Origin: NORP23 sp050302475
GTDB lineage: Bacteria; Pseudomonadota; Alphaproteobacteria; Rhodobacterales; Rhodobacteraceae
DNA length: 64,000 nucleotides
Direction of reading: 5' to 3'
Assembly: GCA_050302475.1 (NCBI GenBank)
Contig: JBNLBF010000002.1
Location: forward strand, 218,512 to 282,511
This document shows, in pieces, positions 1 to 9,052 of the stretch; the first letter of the stretch is position 1; the number at the start of each line of letters is the position of its first letter. The notes under the pieces were generated by a model, which did not search any database, was not told where the DNA came from, and saw nothing but the letters and a program-made list of their open reading frames with translations. Made by a program: the position numbers and the translations under genes.

Positions 1-666
1 AAGTGGGTTCTGCCGCTGGATGCGGGGCTGCGCGCCGGTCGCTGGGAAAAGCCCGGGTTTTCGGGTCGCGAGATTGCCGGGTCAACCATGGGCCTGATGG
101 GCATGGGCGCGATTGCTCAGGCGACGGGCCGGATCGCCAAGGGATTGGGAATCTCTCTCGTCGGCTTCGATCCTTATGCCCCCGACAGCGCGTTTGAAGA
201 ACTGGGCGTGACCCGCTGTGACAGTTTCGAGGATATGCTGGCCCAAACCAACATCCTGTCGCTGCATTGCCCGTTGACCGACCAGACGCGGGGCATCCTG
301 AACGCGGACGCGTTGGCACGTATGCCCAAAGGCGGGTATGTCATTAACACTGCCCGTGGCGGATTGATTGACGAGGCGGCGTTGGTCGCTGCCATCCAAA
401 ACGGTCATCTGGCGGGTGCCGGGCTTGATACATTTGCGGTCGAACCGCCCGCCGCCGACCACCCGTTCTTTGCCGTGCCGGAAATCGTGCTGACCCCGCA
501 TATCGGTGGCGTCACCCGTCAGGCGGGCGCGCGCGTAGGTGTCGAAGCGGTCCGTGGCATTTTCCAGATACTGGATGGCCAGCCCGTTGCCCCCGAACGT
601 ATCATCAACCGCAAATTGTTGGTCGCCGCACAGGCGGATCTGGCCAGCGTGGAGAAATTCTCATGA
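1..666 (+). CDS. D-2-hydroxyacid dehydrogenase, 5'-truncated by window edge
   Basis: The frame is open from base 1, so only the C-terminal part (about 221 residues) is present. It shows the NAD-binding glycine motif GLMGMGAIAQ, the arginine motif NTARGGLID that holds the substrate carboxylate, an EPP segment with the catalytic-relay Glu, and LTPHIGG with the catalytic His, in the order typical of the D-3-phosphoglycerate/2-hydroxyacid dehydrogenase family. It overlaps the next gene by an ATGA junction. Together with the RraA-like gene and the transporter downstream it probably reduces or oxidises a 2-keto/2-hydroxy acid taken up by that transporter. The exact substrate cannot be read from the sequence. 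Confidence 0.88.
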   Translation, partial: KWVLPLDAGLRAGRWEKPGFSGREIAGSTMGLMGMGAIAQATGRIAKGLGISLVGFDPYAPDSAFEELGVTRCDSFEDMLAQTNILSLHCPLTDQTRGILNADALARMPKGGYVINTARGGLIDEAALVAAIQNGHLAGAGLDTFAVEPPAADHPFFAVPEIVLTPHIGGVTRQAGARVGVEAVRGIFQILDGQPVAPERIINRKLLVAAQADLASVEKFS

Positions 667-1343
667 CCATCGGCTTCCGCATCTTGAACCGCGACCGCGT
701 GGCCCCCGCCGAGATCGTCGCCGAATACGCCAAGCTGCCCGTTGCCAACGTGTCCGACAGTATGTCGCGCATGACGGCTGCCGGACCAAACTTGCGTCCG
801 ATGCACACATCCGGCGGCATGGCGGGCGTTGCCCTGACGGTTAAGGCGCGGCCCGGCGACAATCTGATGCTGCACGCCGCCATTGACCGGGCGGTGCCCG
901 GTGACGTGATCGTCGTCGATGCAGGCGGCGCACTGGACAACGCGCTGATGGGAGAGCTGATGCTGGCCTATGCGATCAAGAAGGGCGTCGTCGGTTTCGT
1001 CATCAACGGCGCGATCCGCGATCTGGACAATTTCCGCAAAACCAACCTGCCCACATGGGCAGCAGGCGTGACCCATCGCGGCCCCTACAAAGACGGTCCC
1101 GGCGAAATGAACGTGCCCATCGCCATTGATGGCATGGTGATCCATCCCGGCGACATCATCATCGGCGACAGCGACGGGGTGCTATGCGTGCCCATCGATG
1201 ACGCCGAAACGATCCTGAAGGCGACGCAGGCAAAATCCGCCGCCGAGATCAAACAAATGGCCGCTATCGAGGCCGGAACCAACGACCGCAGCTGGGTCGA
1301 CCGCGCCTTGAAAGAGCGCGGCTGCGCTCTGCCTGCAAACTGA
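663..1343 (+). CDS. RraA family protein / HMG-type aldolase-like
   Basis: A 226-residue protein of the RraA/dimethylmenaquinone-methyltransferase-like superfamily. Visible hallmarks are GDVIVVDAGG, the NGAIRD motif with the Arg-Asp pair that binds substrate and the divalent metal in 4-hydroxy-4-methyl-2-oxoglutarate aldolases, and GDSDGVLCVP near the C-terminus. Members either cleave 4-carboxy-4-hydroxy-2-oxo acids to pyruvate or act as RNase E inhibitors. Its position between a 2-hydroxyacid dehydrogenase (4-base overlap) and a tricarboxylate-type transporter argues for the catabolic aldolase or decarboxylase role. Specific substrate unknown. Confidence 0.85.
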   Translation: MTIGFRILNRDRVAPAEIVAEYAKLPVANVSDSMSRMTAAGPNLRPMHTSGGMAGVALTVKARPGDNLMLHAAIDRAVPGDVIVVDAGGALDNALMGELMLAYAIKKGVVGFVINGAIRDLDNFRKTNLPTWAAGVTHRGPYKDGPGEMNVPIAIDGMVIHPGDIIIGDSDGVLCVPIDDAETILKATQAKSAAEIKQMAAIEAGTNDRSWVDRALKERGCALPAN

Positions 1344-1370
1344 CTAACCTGCATGCAAAGGAGGAATGAC

Positions 1371-2324
1371 ATGCTCACTATCTTTAAAACAACCGCCATC
1401 GCTGGCGCACTGGTCCTGTCCGCAGGGGCAGCACTGGCTGAATATCCGGAAAAGCCCATCGAGGTGATTGTCGGCTATTCCGCTGGCGGCGGCACTGACG
1501 TGATGGCCCGCACGGCGGCGCCGTTCATTGAAAAGTACCTTGGCGAAGGTGCAAGCATCGTCGTCAATAACATGCCGGGCGCATCCGGCCAGATCGGTGT
1601 GACCGAGGCGGCAAATGCCGATCCCGATGGCTACACGCTGGGTACGTTCAACCTGCCGGGGATGATGGCGCGTACCATCGACCGAGAGGCTGATTATGAT
1701 CGCGACAGCTTCACCTACCTTGCCAATGTCGTAAACGATCCCAACGTGATTGTGACATCGAAAGCCAGCGGTCTGGATACGCTGGAGAAGCTTCTGGAGG
1801 CAGCGCGCCAAGACCCCGGCGCGATCACGGTTGGCATGTCCAGCCTTGGTGGTGATGACCATTTCGCCCTGATCAAGCTGCAGAATGCCACCGAGACGGA
1901 ATTCACTATCGTGCCGTTCAAAGGCTCTGCCCCTGCACGCACCGCGCTTCTGGGTGGGCATGTTGCCATGGGTATCCTGAACATTTCCGAAGTGGCCGAA
2001 TTCCAGGACCAACTGAATGTGCTTGGCGTCGCGACCACGGAACGCTCGCCCTTCGCACCGGACCTGCCGACCTTTCAGGAACAAGGCCTCGACCTCGTGA
2101 ATGGCTCCATGCGCGGCTTCATCGCGCCAGCCGGTCTGCCCGAGGACGTGCAAGCCAAACTGCTGAACGCGTTCTCTCAGTTGTCGAGCGATCAGGAATT
2201 TCTTGATGCCATGGCTGCGACCGCCAACCCGGTCGAAGTTGTGACTGGCGAAGAATTCAAACAGCTGACGTCGGATCTTTACGACCTTGCCAACGAAGTG
2301 TGGCAAACCACTCCCTGGAACTGA
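1371..2324 (+). CDS. Tripartite tricarboxylate transporter substrate-binding protein (TctC/Bug family)
   Basis: Periplasmic solute-binding component of a TTT transporter. Start taken at ATG 1371, preceded by a strong AAGGAGG ribosome site; an in-frame ATG at 1353 lies upstream of that site and is rejected. The first 22 residues form a signal peptide ending in ALA. Right after it come YPEKPIEVIVGYSAGGGTD, the classic Bug/TctC opening with the pyroglutamate-binding-type loop, and the length (317 residues) is usual. It would capture a carboxylate and deliver it to the TctA/TctB pair encoded immediately downstream. Confidence 0.92.
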   Translation: MLTIFKTTAIAGALVLSAGAALAEYPEKPIEVIVGYSAGGGTDVMARTAAPFIEKYLGEGASIVVNNMPGASGQIGVTEAANADPDGYTLGTFNLPGMMARTIDREADYDRDSFTYLANVVNDPNVIVTSKASGLDTLEKLLEAARQDPGAITVGMSSLGGDDHFALIKLQNATETEFTIVPFKGSAPARTALLGGHVAMGILNISEVAEFQDQLNVLGVATTERSPFAPDLPTFQEQGLDLVNGSMRGFIAPAGLPEDVQAKLLNAFSQLSSDQEFLDAMAATANPVEVVTGEEFKQLTSDLYDLANEVWQTTPWN

Positions 2325-2385
2325 GTCGTATCCGCGCGGGGGGCCTCCCTCCGCGCACCCCTTATACTGTTGAGAAAGTCACCCC

Positions 2386-2847
2386 ATGTCCGAGAGCCGA
2401 AAACACCGCCTTGCACGGCCCGAGACCCTGACCGCGCTCGGCATAATTGCGGTCGCCGTAGGATTTCTGATCCCGACTTACGAGTTGCGTGCGATTTCCG
2501 CCCTATTGCCCGCCGCGATGCTGATCGGTCTGATCGTCCTGTCGGTGTTCCTGTTGGTCGCCGACCAGCGCAAGGTCAGCACGGGGGATGACGCACAGCC
2601 CATGACAAAATCGCCCAAGCGGGTGATTGGGGCTTTTCTACTGATAGTCGCCTATGCGCTGGCCACGGATTTCATTGGCTTCTATGTCAGCACCGCCGCA
2701 ACCATCCCGCTGGTCGCGTGGATATTTGGCTATCGCAGTCCCTTGGGGCTTTTGATCGCGACAGTGATCGTGGTCGGCACCATCTGGACAATTTTCGATT
2801 TCGGGATGTCGCAAGATTTCCCCACTGGCCGTTTCTGGGGGCGTTGA
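2386..2847 (+). CDS. TctB family small permease subunit
   Basis: A 153-residue integral membrane protein with four predicted hydrophobic segments, lying between the TctC-like and TctA-like genes; this order and size fit the poorly conserved small subunit (DUF1468/TctB) of tripartite tricarboxylate transporters. A polar linker around residues 55-75 separates the first two membrane segments from the last two. It stops 3 bases before the TctA start. The assignment relies on context as much as on sequence, because TctB proteins diverge quickly. Confidence 0.85.
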   Translation: MSESRKHRLARPETLTALGIIAVAVGFLIPTYELRAISALLPAAMLIGLIVLSVFLLVADQRKVSTGDDAQPMTKSPKRVIGAFLLIVAYALATDFIGFYVSTAATIPLVAWIFGYRSPLGLLIATVIVVGTIWTIFDFGMSQDFPTGRFWGR

Positions 2848-2850
2848 GTC

Positions 2851-4347
2851 ATGTATTCTGATCTTCTCCACGCTCTGCCGGATGTTATTTCGCTGACGAA
2901 CTTTGCTGCCGTTGTTATCGGCGTGATCGCAGGTATCGTTGTGGGCGCCATGCCGGGCTTGTCGGCCACGATGGCGATCTCCGTGCTTGTGCCTTTTACC
3001 TTTGGACTTGAGCCGCTTGTCGCGCTTGGCCTGATGGCAGGCATTTATAATGGCGCGATGTATGGCGGCGCGATCCCTGCCGTTCTACTGCGCATCCCCG
3101 GCACGCCCGCCGCCGTGGCCACCACGTTTGACGGCTACCCAATGGCGCAAAAGGGCGAGGGCGGTTTTGCGCTGCAAGTCGCAGTGGTGTCATCTGCCAT
3201 TGGGGGCATCGCCTCGGCCTTTGCGCTAATGCTGCTGGCGCCGCCGCTGTCCAAAGTTACGCTGCTTTTCGGTCCGTCCGAGGTGTTCTGGGTCGCCGTG
3301 TTCGGTCTTGCCTCGATCATCTTCCTGCTGGGTGGCAACCCGGTGAAGGGGCTGATTTCGGCCTGTTTCGGGGTCTTTGTGTCGGTCATCGGTTCTGACC
3401 CGATCTATGGCGACGACCGGTTTACCTTTGGCCAGTTGGAAATACTGGATGGCATCAGTATCGTGATCCTGCTGGTCGGTCTTTACGCGCTGCCGCCGGT
3501 GATTGACCTGTTGGAAACGCCGCTGAAGACCGATGGGGTGAACAGTTCCAAACTTGGCACCGAGCCGATCTGGAAGGCGCTGCCGCGCATGAAATACTGG
3601 AAGACATGGGCACGCGGTTCCTTCATCGGCATCTGGATCGGCATACTGCCCGGCGCGGGTGGGTCCATGGCGGCCTTCATGTCCTATAACGAGGCGCGCC
3701 GCACCTCCAAACACCCCGAAACCTGGGGAGAGGGCGAACCTGAGGGCGTGGCCGCCGCGGAGGTCGCAAACAACGCCGACACGGCCTCGGCCCTGATCCC
3801 CGCGCTGACGCTGGGCATCCCCGGCACCGCCGTTGCGGCAGTCATGCTCGGGGGCCTGTTGGTACATGGTCTCCAGCCCGGTCCGATGCTGTTCCGGGAC
3901 AACCCCGACATCGTCTTCGGCTTCATGTGGCAGTTCCTGTTTGGTGCGATCCTGCTGGTGCTGCTCGGCGGTTCGCTGGCGACCAATTCCTTTGCGCGCC
4001 TGCTGAACTTGCCGCGCCCTCTACTCGGATCGGTCATCATTGTGCTTATGCTGATCGGCGTCTATTCGATCCACGGACGCATGTTTGACGTTTACCTGAT
4101 GCTCGGCTTTGGTGCGATAGGCTGGGTGATGGATCGGCTAAAGTTCCCGCTGCCACCCGTGGTGCTGGGCCTGATCCTTGGTGGCTTTGCCGAGGAAAAC
4201 CTGCGCCTCGCCCTGCGGATCGGACGCGGTGACCCGATGATCCTGTTCCAAAACACAACGAGCCTGATCCTCGTCGCACTGACCGTCGCCGTGATTATCG
4301 GCCCAACGCTGAAAAAACGCTACGCCAACCGCCGCAAAAAGGCGTGA
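2851..4347 (+). CDS. Tripartite tricarboxylate transporter permease (TctA)
   Basis: A 498-residue polytopic membrane protein with the TctA signatures: GAMPGLSATMAISVLVPF near the N-terminus, GIYNGAMYGGAIPAVLLRIP, and the second repeat half with GILPGAGGSMAAF and ALTLGIPGTAVAAVMLGG. These two related glycine/proline-rich loops are the substrate/ion-binding elements of the family. It is the main transmembrane subunit, driven by an ion gradient. It closes the cluster that begins with the 2-hydroxyacid dehydrogenase; a GC-rich hairpin follows 40 bases after the stop. Confidence 0.95.
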   Translation: MYSDLLHALPDVISLTNFAAVVIGVIAGIVVGAMPGLSATMAISVLVPFTFGLEPLVALGLMAGIYNGAMYGGAIPAVLLRIPGTPAAVATTFDGYPMAQKGEGGFALQVAVVSSAIGGIASAFALMLLAPPLSKVTLLFGPSEVFWVAVFGLASIIFLLGGNPVKGLISACFGVFVSVIGSDPIYGDDRFTFGQLEILDGISIVILLVGLYALPPVIDLLETPLKTDGVNSSKLGTEPIWKALPRMKYWKTWARGSFIGIWIGILPGAGGSMAAFMSYNEARRTSKHPETWGEGEPEGVAAAEVANNADTASALIPALTLGIPGTAVAAVMLGGLLVHGLQPGPMLFRDNPDIVFGFMWQFLFGAILLVLLGGSLATNSFARLLNLPRPLLGSVIIVLMLIGVYSIHGRMFDVYLMLGFGAIGWVMDRLKFPLPPVVLGLILGGFAEENLRLALRIGRGDPMILFQNTTSLILVALTVAVIIGPTLKKRYANRRKKA

Positions 4348-4386
4348 TGGAGACTGGTCAGGGACCGACCCTGAAGATCTATTCGC

Positions 4387-4416
4387 CCCGGCGCAGAAGA
4401 ACATTCTTGCGCCGGG
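4387..4416 (+). terminator. Hairpin after the TTT transporter operon
   Basis: Nine-base arms CCCGGCGCA and TGCGCCGGG enclose a 12-base loop 40 bases after the TctA stop. No run of T follows, so this may be an RNA-stabilising or Rho-assisted end rather than a classical intrinsic terminator. Confidence 0.45.
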
Positions 4417-4580
4417 ACACGACGATCGAGACTTATTGCCTTTTTCTGCCTATCTGATGGATCCGTCAAACTTGACAGCGGCATAGATCGATTTCTCGAA
4501 TATAAAGTGGGTAGACAGGTGGCCGACCATTTTTGTCTTTTCGTTAAATATTTGATTTAAAATGCCAAAAAGCTTTTCGA

Positions 4581-4667
4581 TGGTGCCCGCTGCCGGAATC
4601 GAACCGGCATGGCCTTGCGGCCGAGGGATTTTAAGTCCCTTGTGTCTACCAATTTCACCAAGCGGGC
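4581..4667 (-). tRNA. tRNA-Leu (anticodon UAA)
   Basis: Read on the minus strand, the 7-bp acceptor arms GCCCGCT/AGCGGGC match perfectly and the CCA end is encoded. The anticodon stem AGGGA/TCCCT holds the loop CTTAAAA, giving anticodon TAA. A long variable arm (CGGCCGCAAGGCCAT region) and the T loop GGTTCGATTCC identify a class II leucine tRNA. It sits alone between the transporter operon and the GFA-type gene. No integrated element adjoins it here. Confidence 0.97.
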
Positions 4668-4706
4668 AGCGGGACGGAAAATAATGCGCCCGGGCGCGAA
4701 GTAAAG

Positions 4707-5069
4707 CTATTTCCGATCCGAAGGATGATTAACCCCATCCGACCATGGGATCGGTTCGTAGTTGCGCGGATTGATCCCTTCGACACAGCCCAGATTCACG
4801 CCATATTCGTTCGGATTGGACCGGCGCTGATGGTGGGTGTAAATACCACAATGTTTGCAGAAATAATGCTTCGCCGTGTTTGTAGCAAACTGATAGAGGC
4901 TTAACGCCTCCTCGCCTTTCACCACCGTCAGATTATCCAGCGGCACGGCCAGCATCGCCGCCCCTTTGCGCCGACAAAGCGAGCAATCACACCGGTTGAT
5001 CCGCCACCCGTCGGCGGGCAGGTCCAGCGCCAGCTCCACTGCCCCACAATGGCAGGTAGCGCGGATCAT
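4707..5069 (-). CDS. GFA family (glutathione-dependent formaldehyde-activating/CENP-V-like) protein
   Basis: A 120-residue zinc-binding protein with the cysteine pattern of the GFA fold: CHCGAVEL at the N-terminus, CDCSLCRRKGA in the middle and CKHCGIYTHHQR in the C-terminal part. The start ATG overlaps the TGA of metG, so the two are co-transcribed. The family name comes from one member that speeds S-hydroxymethylglutathione formation, but most homologues have no proven activity; glutathione-linked formaldehyde enzymes occur elsewhere in this window (51415-55363), not next to it. Function therefore remains open. Confidence 0.85.
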   Translation of the reverse strand: MIRATCHCGAVELALDLPADGWRINRCDCSLCRRKGAAMLAVPLDNLTVVKGEEALSLYQFATNTAKHYFCKHCGIYTHHQRRSNPNEYGVNLGCVEGINPRNYEPIPWSDGVNHPSDRK

Positions 5070-6778
5070 TCGCCCGCGAACCTTGCTTCAAGCGCCTCGC
5101 GGGTCTCGTCGGCGATTTTTGTGAACAGGACGTCTGGCGTGGCGAAGGCATGCCCCGGTGTAAGCGCCGTCAAAGCGCCAGGCAGCTCATCCGGCCATGT
5201 GACCCCTTCGGCATTCATTGCCGTCAGCATAGCCGCGCCAGCATCCGGAATAAACGGCTCCGAAAGCACCGCATAAAGCGGGATCAAGTTTAGGGCGAAG
5301 CGGACAATCGCAGCGGCAGCGTCCGGATCTTCTTTGTACACACTCCACGGCGCGGCAGATTGCAGATATTCGTTGCCGGCCACCCAGATTGCCCGCAGTT
5401 CCGCCGTTGCCTTGCGCAATTCAATCGCTTCCATGTGGGTCTGATAGGCTGTCAGGCGCTTGCCGATCTCGGCCAGCACAGCGTCTTCGGCAGGACCATA
5501 TTCACCACCCGCAGGCACTTCCTCACCCCATTTGGAGCGACAGAATTTCGTCACACGCGATACGAAATTCCCCAGCACATCCGCGAGGTCCTTGTTCACG
5601 CCTGCCTGAAAACTCTCCCACGTGAAATCACTGTCGCTGCTTTCGGGCGCATTGCTCAACAGCCACCAGCGCCAATAATCGCTGGGCATAATCTCCAGTG
5701 CCTGATCCATGAACACGCCGCGCCCTTGCGAAGTGGAAAACTTCCCGCCTTCGTAATTCAGCCAGTTGTAGGATTTGATGAAATCGACCAGCTTCCAATC
5801 CTCGCCCGATCCCATCAGAGTCGCAGGGAAGCTGAGCGTATGGAAAGGCACATTATCCTTGCCCATGAATTCCACGTAATAGACGTCATCCGCCCCGCGA
5901 TCCGTCCGCCACCAACGTTCCCAATCAGCGTCCGTCTTACCATGCGCATCCGCCCACTCGGCGGTCGCGGCGATATATTCAATCGGCGCGTCGAACCAGA
6001 CATAGAAAACCTTGCCGTCCATGCCGCTCCACGGCGCCCCATCAAACTGCACCGGCACCCCCCAGTTCAGATCGCGCGTGATGCCCCGATCCTGCAACCC
6101 GTCCCCGTCATTCAGCCATTTCTTGGCAATCGAGGTCGTCAGGATCGGCCAATCCGTCTTGGTATCAATCCATTCGGACAGTTTTTGGCGCATCTCGGAC
6201 TGACGCAGATAGAGATGCTTGGTTTCCCGCACCTCCAGATCTGTTGACCCCGACACGGCCGAACGCGGGTTGATCAGGTCCGTCGGGTCCAGCTGCTTGG
6301 TGCAGTTCTCGCACTGGTCGCCACGGGCATTTTCGAACCCGCAATTGGGGCATGTCCCTTCGATATAGCGATCAGGGAGGAAGCGCCCATCAGCGTTGGA
6401 ATAGACCTGACTTTCGGTAATCTCTTCGATCAGTCCAGCCTCCCACAGCTTCACCGCCAGATGCTGGGTAAGCTTGTGGTTTCGTTCGGACGAGGAGCGC
6501 CCGAAATGATCAAACGAAAGGCGGAACCCGTCGGCGATATCCTTTTGCACCTGCCACATGTCAGCGCAGAAATCTGCGACCGGTTTCCCCGCCTTCGCCG
6601 CAGCCAGTTCCGCCGGGGTCCCGTGTTCGTCCGTTGCGCAGATATACATTACCTCGTGACCCCGTGCCCGCATGTAGCGCGCATAGGCGTCCGAGGGCAG
6701 CTGACTGCCGACAAGGTTGCCCAGATGCTTGATGCCGTTGATATAAGGCAGGGCCGAGGTGATGAGGATACGCGACAT
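5066..6778 (-). CDS. metG: Methionyl-tRNA synthetase
   Basis: Charges tRNA-Met with methionine in the cytoplasm. The class I signature is HLGN (residues 18-21, a HIGH variant) and the KMSKS-type loop is KFSTS (346-350). A zinc knuckle is present at CPNC (143-146) with CENC (156-159). The anticodon-binding helical domain fills the last 170 residues. Length 570 is typical of the alphaproteobacterial form, which lacks the C-terminal dimerisation tRBD domain of the E. coli enzyme. The gene starts 112 bases from the divergent rhomboid gene. Confidence 0.97.
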   Translation of the reverse strand: MSRILITSALPYINGIKHLGNLVGSQLPSDAYARYMRARGHEVMYICATDEHGTPAELAAAKAGKPVADFCADMWQVQKDIADGFRLSFDHFGRSSSERNHKLTQHLAVKLWEAGLIEEITESQVYSNADGRFLPDRYIEGTCPNCGFENARGDQCENCTKQLDPTDLINPRSAVSGSTDLEVRETKHLYLRQSEMRQKLSEWIDTKTDWPILTTSIAKKWLNDGDGLQDRGITRDLNWGVPVQFDGAPWSGMDGKVFYVWFDAPIEYIAATAEWADAHGKTDADWERWWRTDRGADDVYYVEFMGKDNVPFHTLSFPATLMGSGEDWKLVDFIKSYNWLNYEGGKFSTSQGRGVFMDQALEIMPSDYWRWWLLSNAPESSDSDFTWESFQAGVNKDLADVLGNFVSRVTKFCRSKWGEEVPAGGEYGPAEDAVLAEIGKRLTAYQTHMEAIELRKATAELRAIWVAGNEYLQSAAPWSVYKEDPDAAAAIVRFALNLIPLYAVLSEPFIPDAGAAMLTAMNAEGVTWPDELPGALTALTPGHAFATPDVLFTKIADETREALEARFAGE

Positions 6779-6890
6779 AATTCATCCTTTGGTCTGTGTC
6801 AGCGCGGTTTATCCCGTTTCGGGCGCACTGGCCAGTTTGTTTTGCGGGAAAAGGTAGCTATATCTCACCTAAGAATTTCAAAGGCTGTAT

Positions 6891-7637
6891 ATGTTTCCGA
6901 TCCGCGATCACAACCCGTCTGAACGATTTCCGATTGTTACAATCGGGCTTATCGCTATCAACGTTGTGGTGTTTCTGTATAGCTACCCACTGTCCGGAGA
7001 TCTGCGTGCCTTGTCGGCATTCTACTACGACTGGGCCACTGTTCCCGCACTGGTCAGCGACGGGCAGCAGGTTCATACTATCCTGACCTCCATGTTCCTG
7101 CATGGCGGGATTATGCACCTTGTCGGGAACATGCTGTTCCTGTGGATTTTCGGCGACAATCTGGAAGACACGTTCGGCCCGATCTGGTTCCTGATCTTTT
7201 ACCTCGCCTGCGGGGTCTCTGCGGATTTCGCGCATATTCTTGCGGACCCATCCTCGCGCATTCCGACGGTCGGGGCATCCGGCGCCATCGCGGGAGTTAT
7301 GGGCGGATATCTGTTGCTGTTTCCGAAGGCCAAAATCGACATGATTTTCTTCATCTTTGTGTTTTTCAAACGCTTCACCCTGCCTGCATGGACAATGCTG
7401 GGGGTCTGGTTCGGACTGCAGATTTTCGGCGGGGTCGGCGTGGACACGGCACAAGGCGGCGTCGCCTATTGGGCACATGCAGGCGGGTTCATCGCAGGAT
7501 TTTTGCTAACGCTTCCGGTGTTCCTCGCCCGCCACGGGACAGAGTATTGGCGCAAGACCGAGGGGCACCCTCCGCATCCGCCAACATACGAGGTGCGCGA
7601 GACAACCATCCCGACTGTGCAACGACGACGCCGGTAG
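6891..7637 (+). CDS. Rhomboid family intramembrane serine protease
   Basis: A 248-residue membrane protein with about six hydrophobic segments. The catalytic serine lies in GASGAIAG (Ser130) and the catalytic histidine in AYWAHAGGF (His196); the L1-loop/second helix region carries HGGIMHLVGNMLFLWIFGDN, including the conserved HxxxN elements. It cleaves transmembrane substrates within the bilayer. The C-terminal tail is short, polar and Arg-rich (ends QRRRR). It ends exactly where the convergent argF ends (no spacer). Substrates unknown. Confidence 0.93.
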   Translation: MFPIRDHNPSERFPIVTIGLIAINVVVFLYSYPLSGDLRALSAFYYDWATVPALVSDGQQVHTILTSMFLHGGIMHLVGNMLFLWIFGDNLEDTFGPIWFLIFYLACGVSADFAHILADPSSRIPTVGASGAIAGVMGGYLLLFPKAKIDMIFFIFVFFKRFTLPAWTMLGVWFGLQIFGGVGVDTAQGGVAYWAHAGGFIAGFLLTLPVFLARHGTEYWRKTEGHPPHPPTYEVRETTIPTVQRRRR

Positions 7638-8558
7638 TTATTTCTCCAAACACCAGCGCATGATCGCCTTTTGCGCATGCAGACGGTTTTCCGCCTCGTC
7701 AAAGACAACCGATTGCGGGCCGTCCATGACGGCATCCGTCACTTCCTCGCCACGATGGGCTGGCAAGCAATGCATGAACAGCGCCTGATCACCTGCCTCG
7801 CCCATCAGCGTCGGATTGACCTGATAGGGTTTCAGCAGGTTGTGACGGGCGGCTGAATCTTCGTCATGCATGGAAATCCATGTGTCAGCGACGACCAGAT
7901 CGGCGCCCTCAACAGCTTTATCAGCATCGCGCTCGATCTCCACCGTTGACCCTTTGGAACGGGCGAAATCAACAAACTCCGCCTCCGGATCCAATTGATC
8001 CGGCCCCGCGAAGGTCAGGTCAAACCCGAACTGACCGGCGGCGTGCAGGAAGCTGGCGCAGACATTGTTGCCGTCACCGGTCCAGACGACCTTCTTGCCC
8101 GCGATCGGACCCTTATGCTCCTCGAACGTCAGCACATCCGCCATGATCTGGCAGGGATGCGTGCGGTTGGTCAGGCCGTTGATCACCGGCACGGTCGCAT
8201 GTTCAGCCAGTTCCAGCAGGGTCTCTTCCTCGAACGTGCGGATCATGATCAAGTCGACATAGCGCGACAGGACGCGGGCGGTGTCGGCGATGCTCTCGCC
8301 ATGGCCCATCTGCATGTCGTCACCCGACAGAACAAGTGTCTGCCCGCCCATCTGGCGCACGCCGACATCAAATGAAACACGCGTCCGGGTCGAGGGTTTT
8401 TCAAAGATCAGCGCGACCATGTGGTTGGCGAGCGGCTGATCCTCGTCCGGGGCACCTTTAGGCAGCCCAACGCGGCGGGCCTTCATTGCCCGCGCATGAT
8501 CGATCATTTTCCGCAACTCGGCGGGGTCGGTTTTGTGAATATCGAGGAAATGTCTCAT
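7638..8558 (-). CDS. argF: Ornithine carbamoyltransferase
   Basis: Makes citrulline from ornithine and carbamoyl phosphate, the sixth step of arginine synthesis. The carbamoyl-phosphate site STRTR is at residues 56-60, HPCQ follows in the first domain, and the ornithine-side motif HCLPAHRGEEV is near the C-terminus. Length 306 is standard. It begins 14 bases after the GNAT gene, which itself overlaps argD, so the three form a minus-strand arginine operon. Confidence 0.97.
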   Translation of the reverse strand: MRHFLDIHKTDPAELRKMIDHARAMKARRVGLPKGAPDEDQPLANHMVALIFEKPSTRTRVSFDVGVRQMGGQTLVLSGDDMQMGHGESIADTARVLSRYVDLIMIRTFEEETLLELAEHATVPVINGLTNRTHPCQIMADVLTFEEHKGPIAGKKVVWTGDGNNVCASFLHAAGQFGFDLTFAGPDQLDPEAEFVDFARSKGSTVEIERDADKAVEGADLVVADTWISMHDEDSAARHNLLKPYQVNPTLMGEAGDQALFMHCLPAHRGEEVTDAVMDGPQSVVFDEAENRLHAQKAIMRWCLEK

Positions 8559-8572
8559 GTCTGAGCCCTCCT

Positions 8573-9052
8573 TTACTGATAGGTCATAACAACAACGGTC
8601 TTTCCGTCTTCGTCAGTCCTGACCCGTGGATTTTGAAACCCGGCTTTGAGGTAAGCGGCAACGGCACGCGTGTTATCTTCCCCCGGGTCGATGGCAATCA
8701 GCGGCACATCAGCCGCCCGAAGCTGTTCACATCGTCGTCGCAGGAACGCTGATCCGTGGCCGTGGCCATAAAAGGCCGGTTCGCCGATATAGCAGGCGAT
8801 CCCGCGGCCGGCAGGCAGGTCCGCGAAATGTGGCTGATCCCAGTGATGCAGCGGATAATCTTGCACCAATGCAAAGGGGGCGCCGTCAGCCTCGACCACG
8901 CGGACATCCAACATCGGATTGGCGATATCGCCTTCAACCCGATCCCGGTCCGCAGGCAGGCCAAACCACGCCTGAACGTCAGGCGTGGTTAGCCAGCGGA
9001 GCAGCATATCCGCATCCGCTGGTGTTGCTTTCCTGAAGCTGTAGTTAACCAC
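8573..9052 (-). CDS. GNAT family N-acetyltransferase (aminoglycoside 6'-type-like)
   Basis: An acetyl-CoA-dependent transferase of about 159 residues. The start is taken as GTG 9052, overlapping the end of argD by 8 bases; the longer frame that starts at 9112 lies inside argD and adds only an Arg-rich stretch. The fold is seen in FRKATPADADMLLRWL (strand 1 and helix 1), the acetyl-CoA loop region around GHGHGSAFLRRRCEQL and the terminal NTRAVAAYLKAGF helix, typical of AAC(6')/RimJ-like members. Sitting between argD and argF it may act on an amino acid or polyamine, but nothing in the sequence fixes the substrate. Confidence 0.8.
   Translation of the reverse strand: MVNYSFRKATPADADMLLRWLTTPDVQAWFGLPADRDRVEGDIANPMLDVRVVEADGAPFALVQDYPLHHWDQPHFADLPAGRGIACYIGEPAFYGHGHGSAFLRRRCEQLRAADVPLIAIDPGEDNTRAVAAYLKAGFQNPRVRTDEDGKTVVVMTYQ

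Noticed and set aside
1344..2306. A 320-codon minus-strand frame
   Set aside because: Antisense to the TctC-like gene, which has a signal peptide and a strong ribosome site.
4581..4667. tRNA-Leu as attachment site for an island
   Set aside because: Neither neighbour is an integrase or phage gene and no repeat of the tRNA end was found nearby.
5360..6247. A 295-codon plus-strand frame
   Set aside because: Antisense to metG, which has HLGN, KFSTS and zinc motifs. The antisense translation has no recognisable features.
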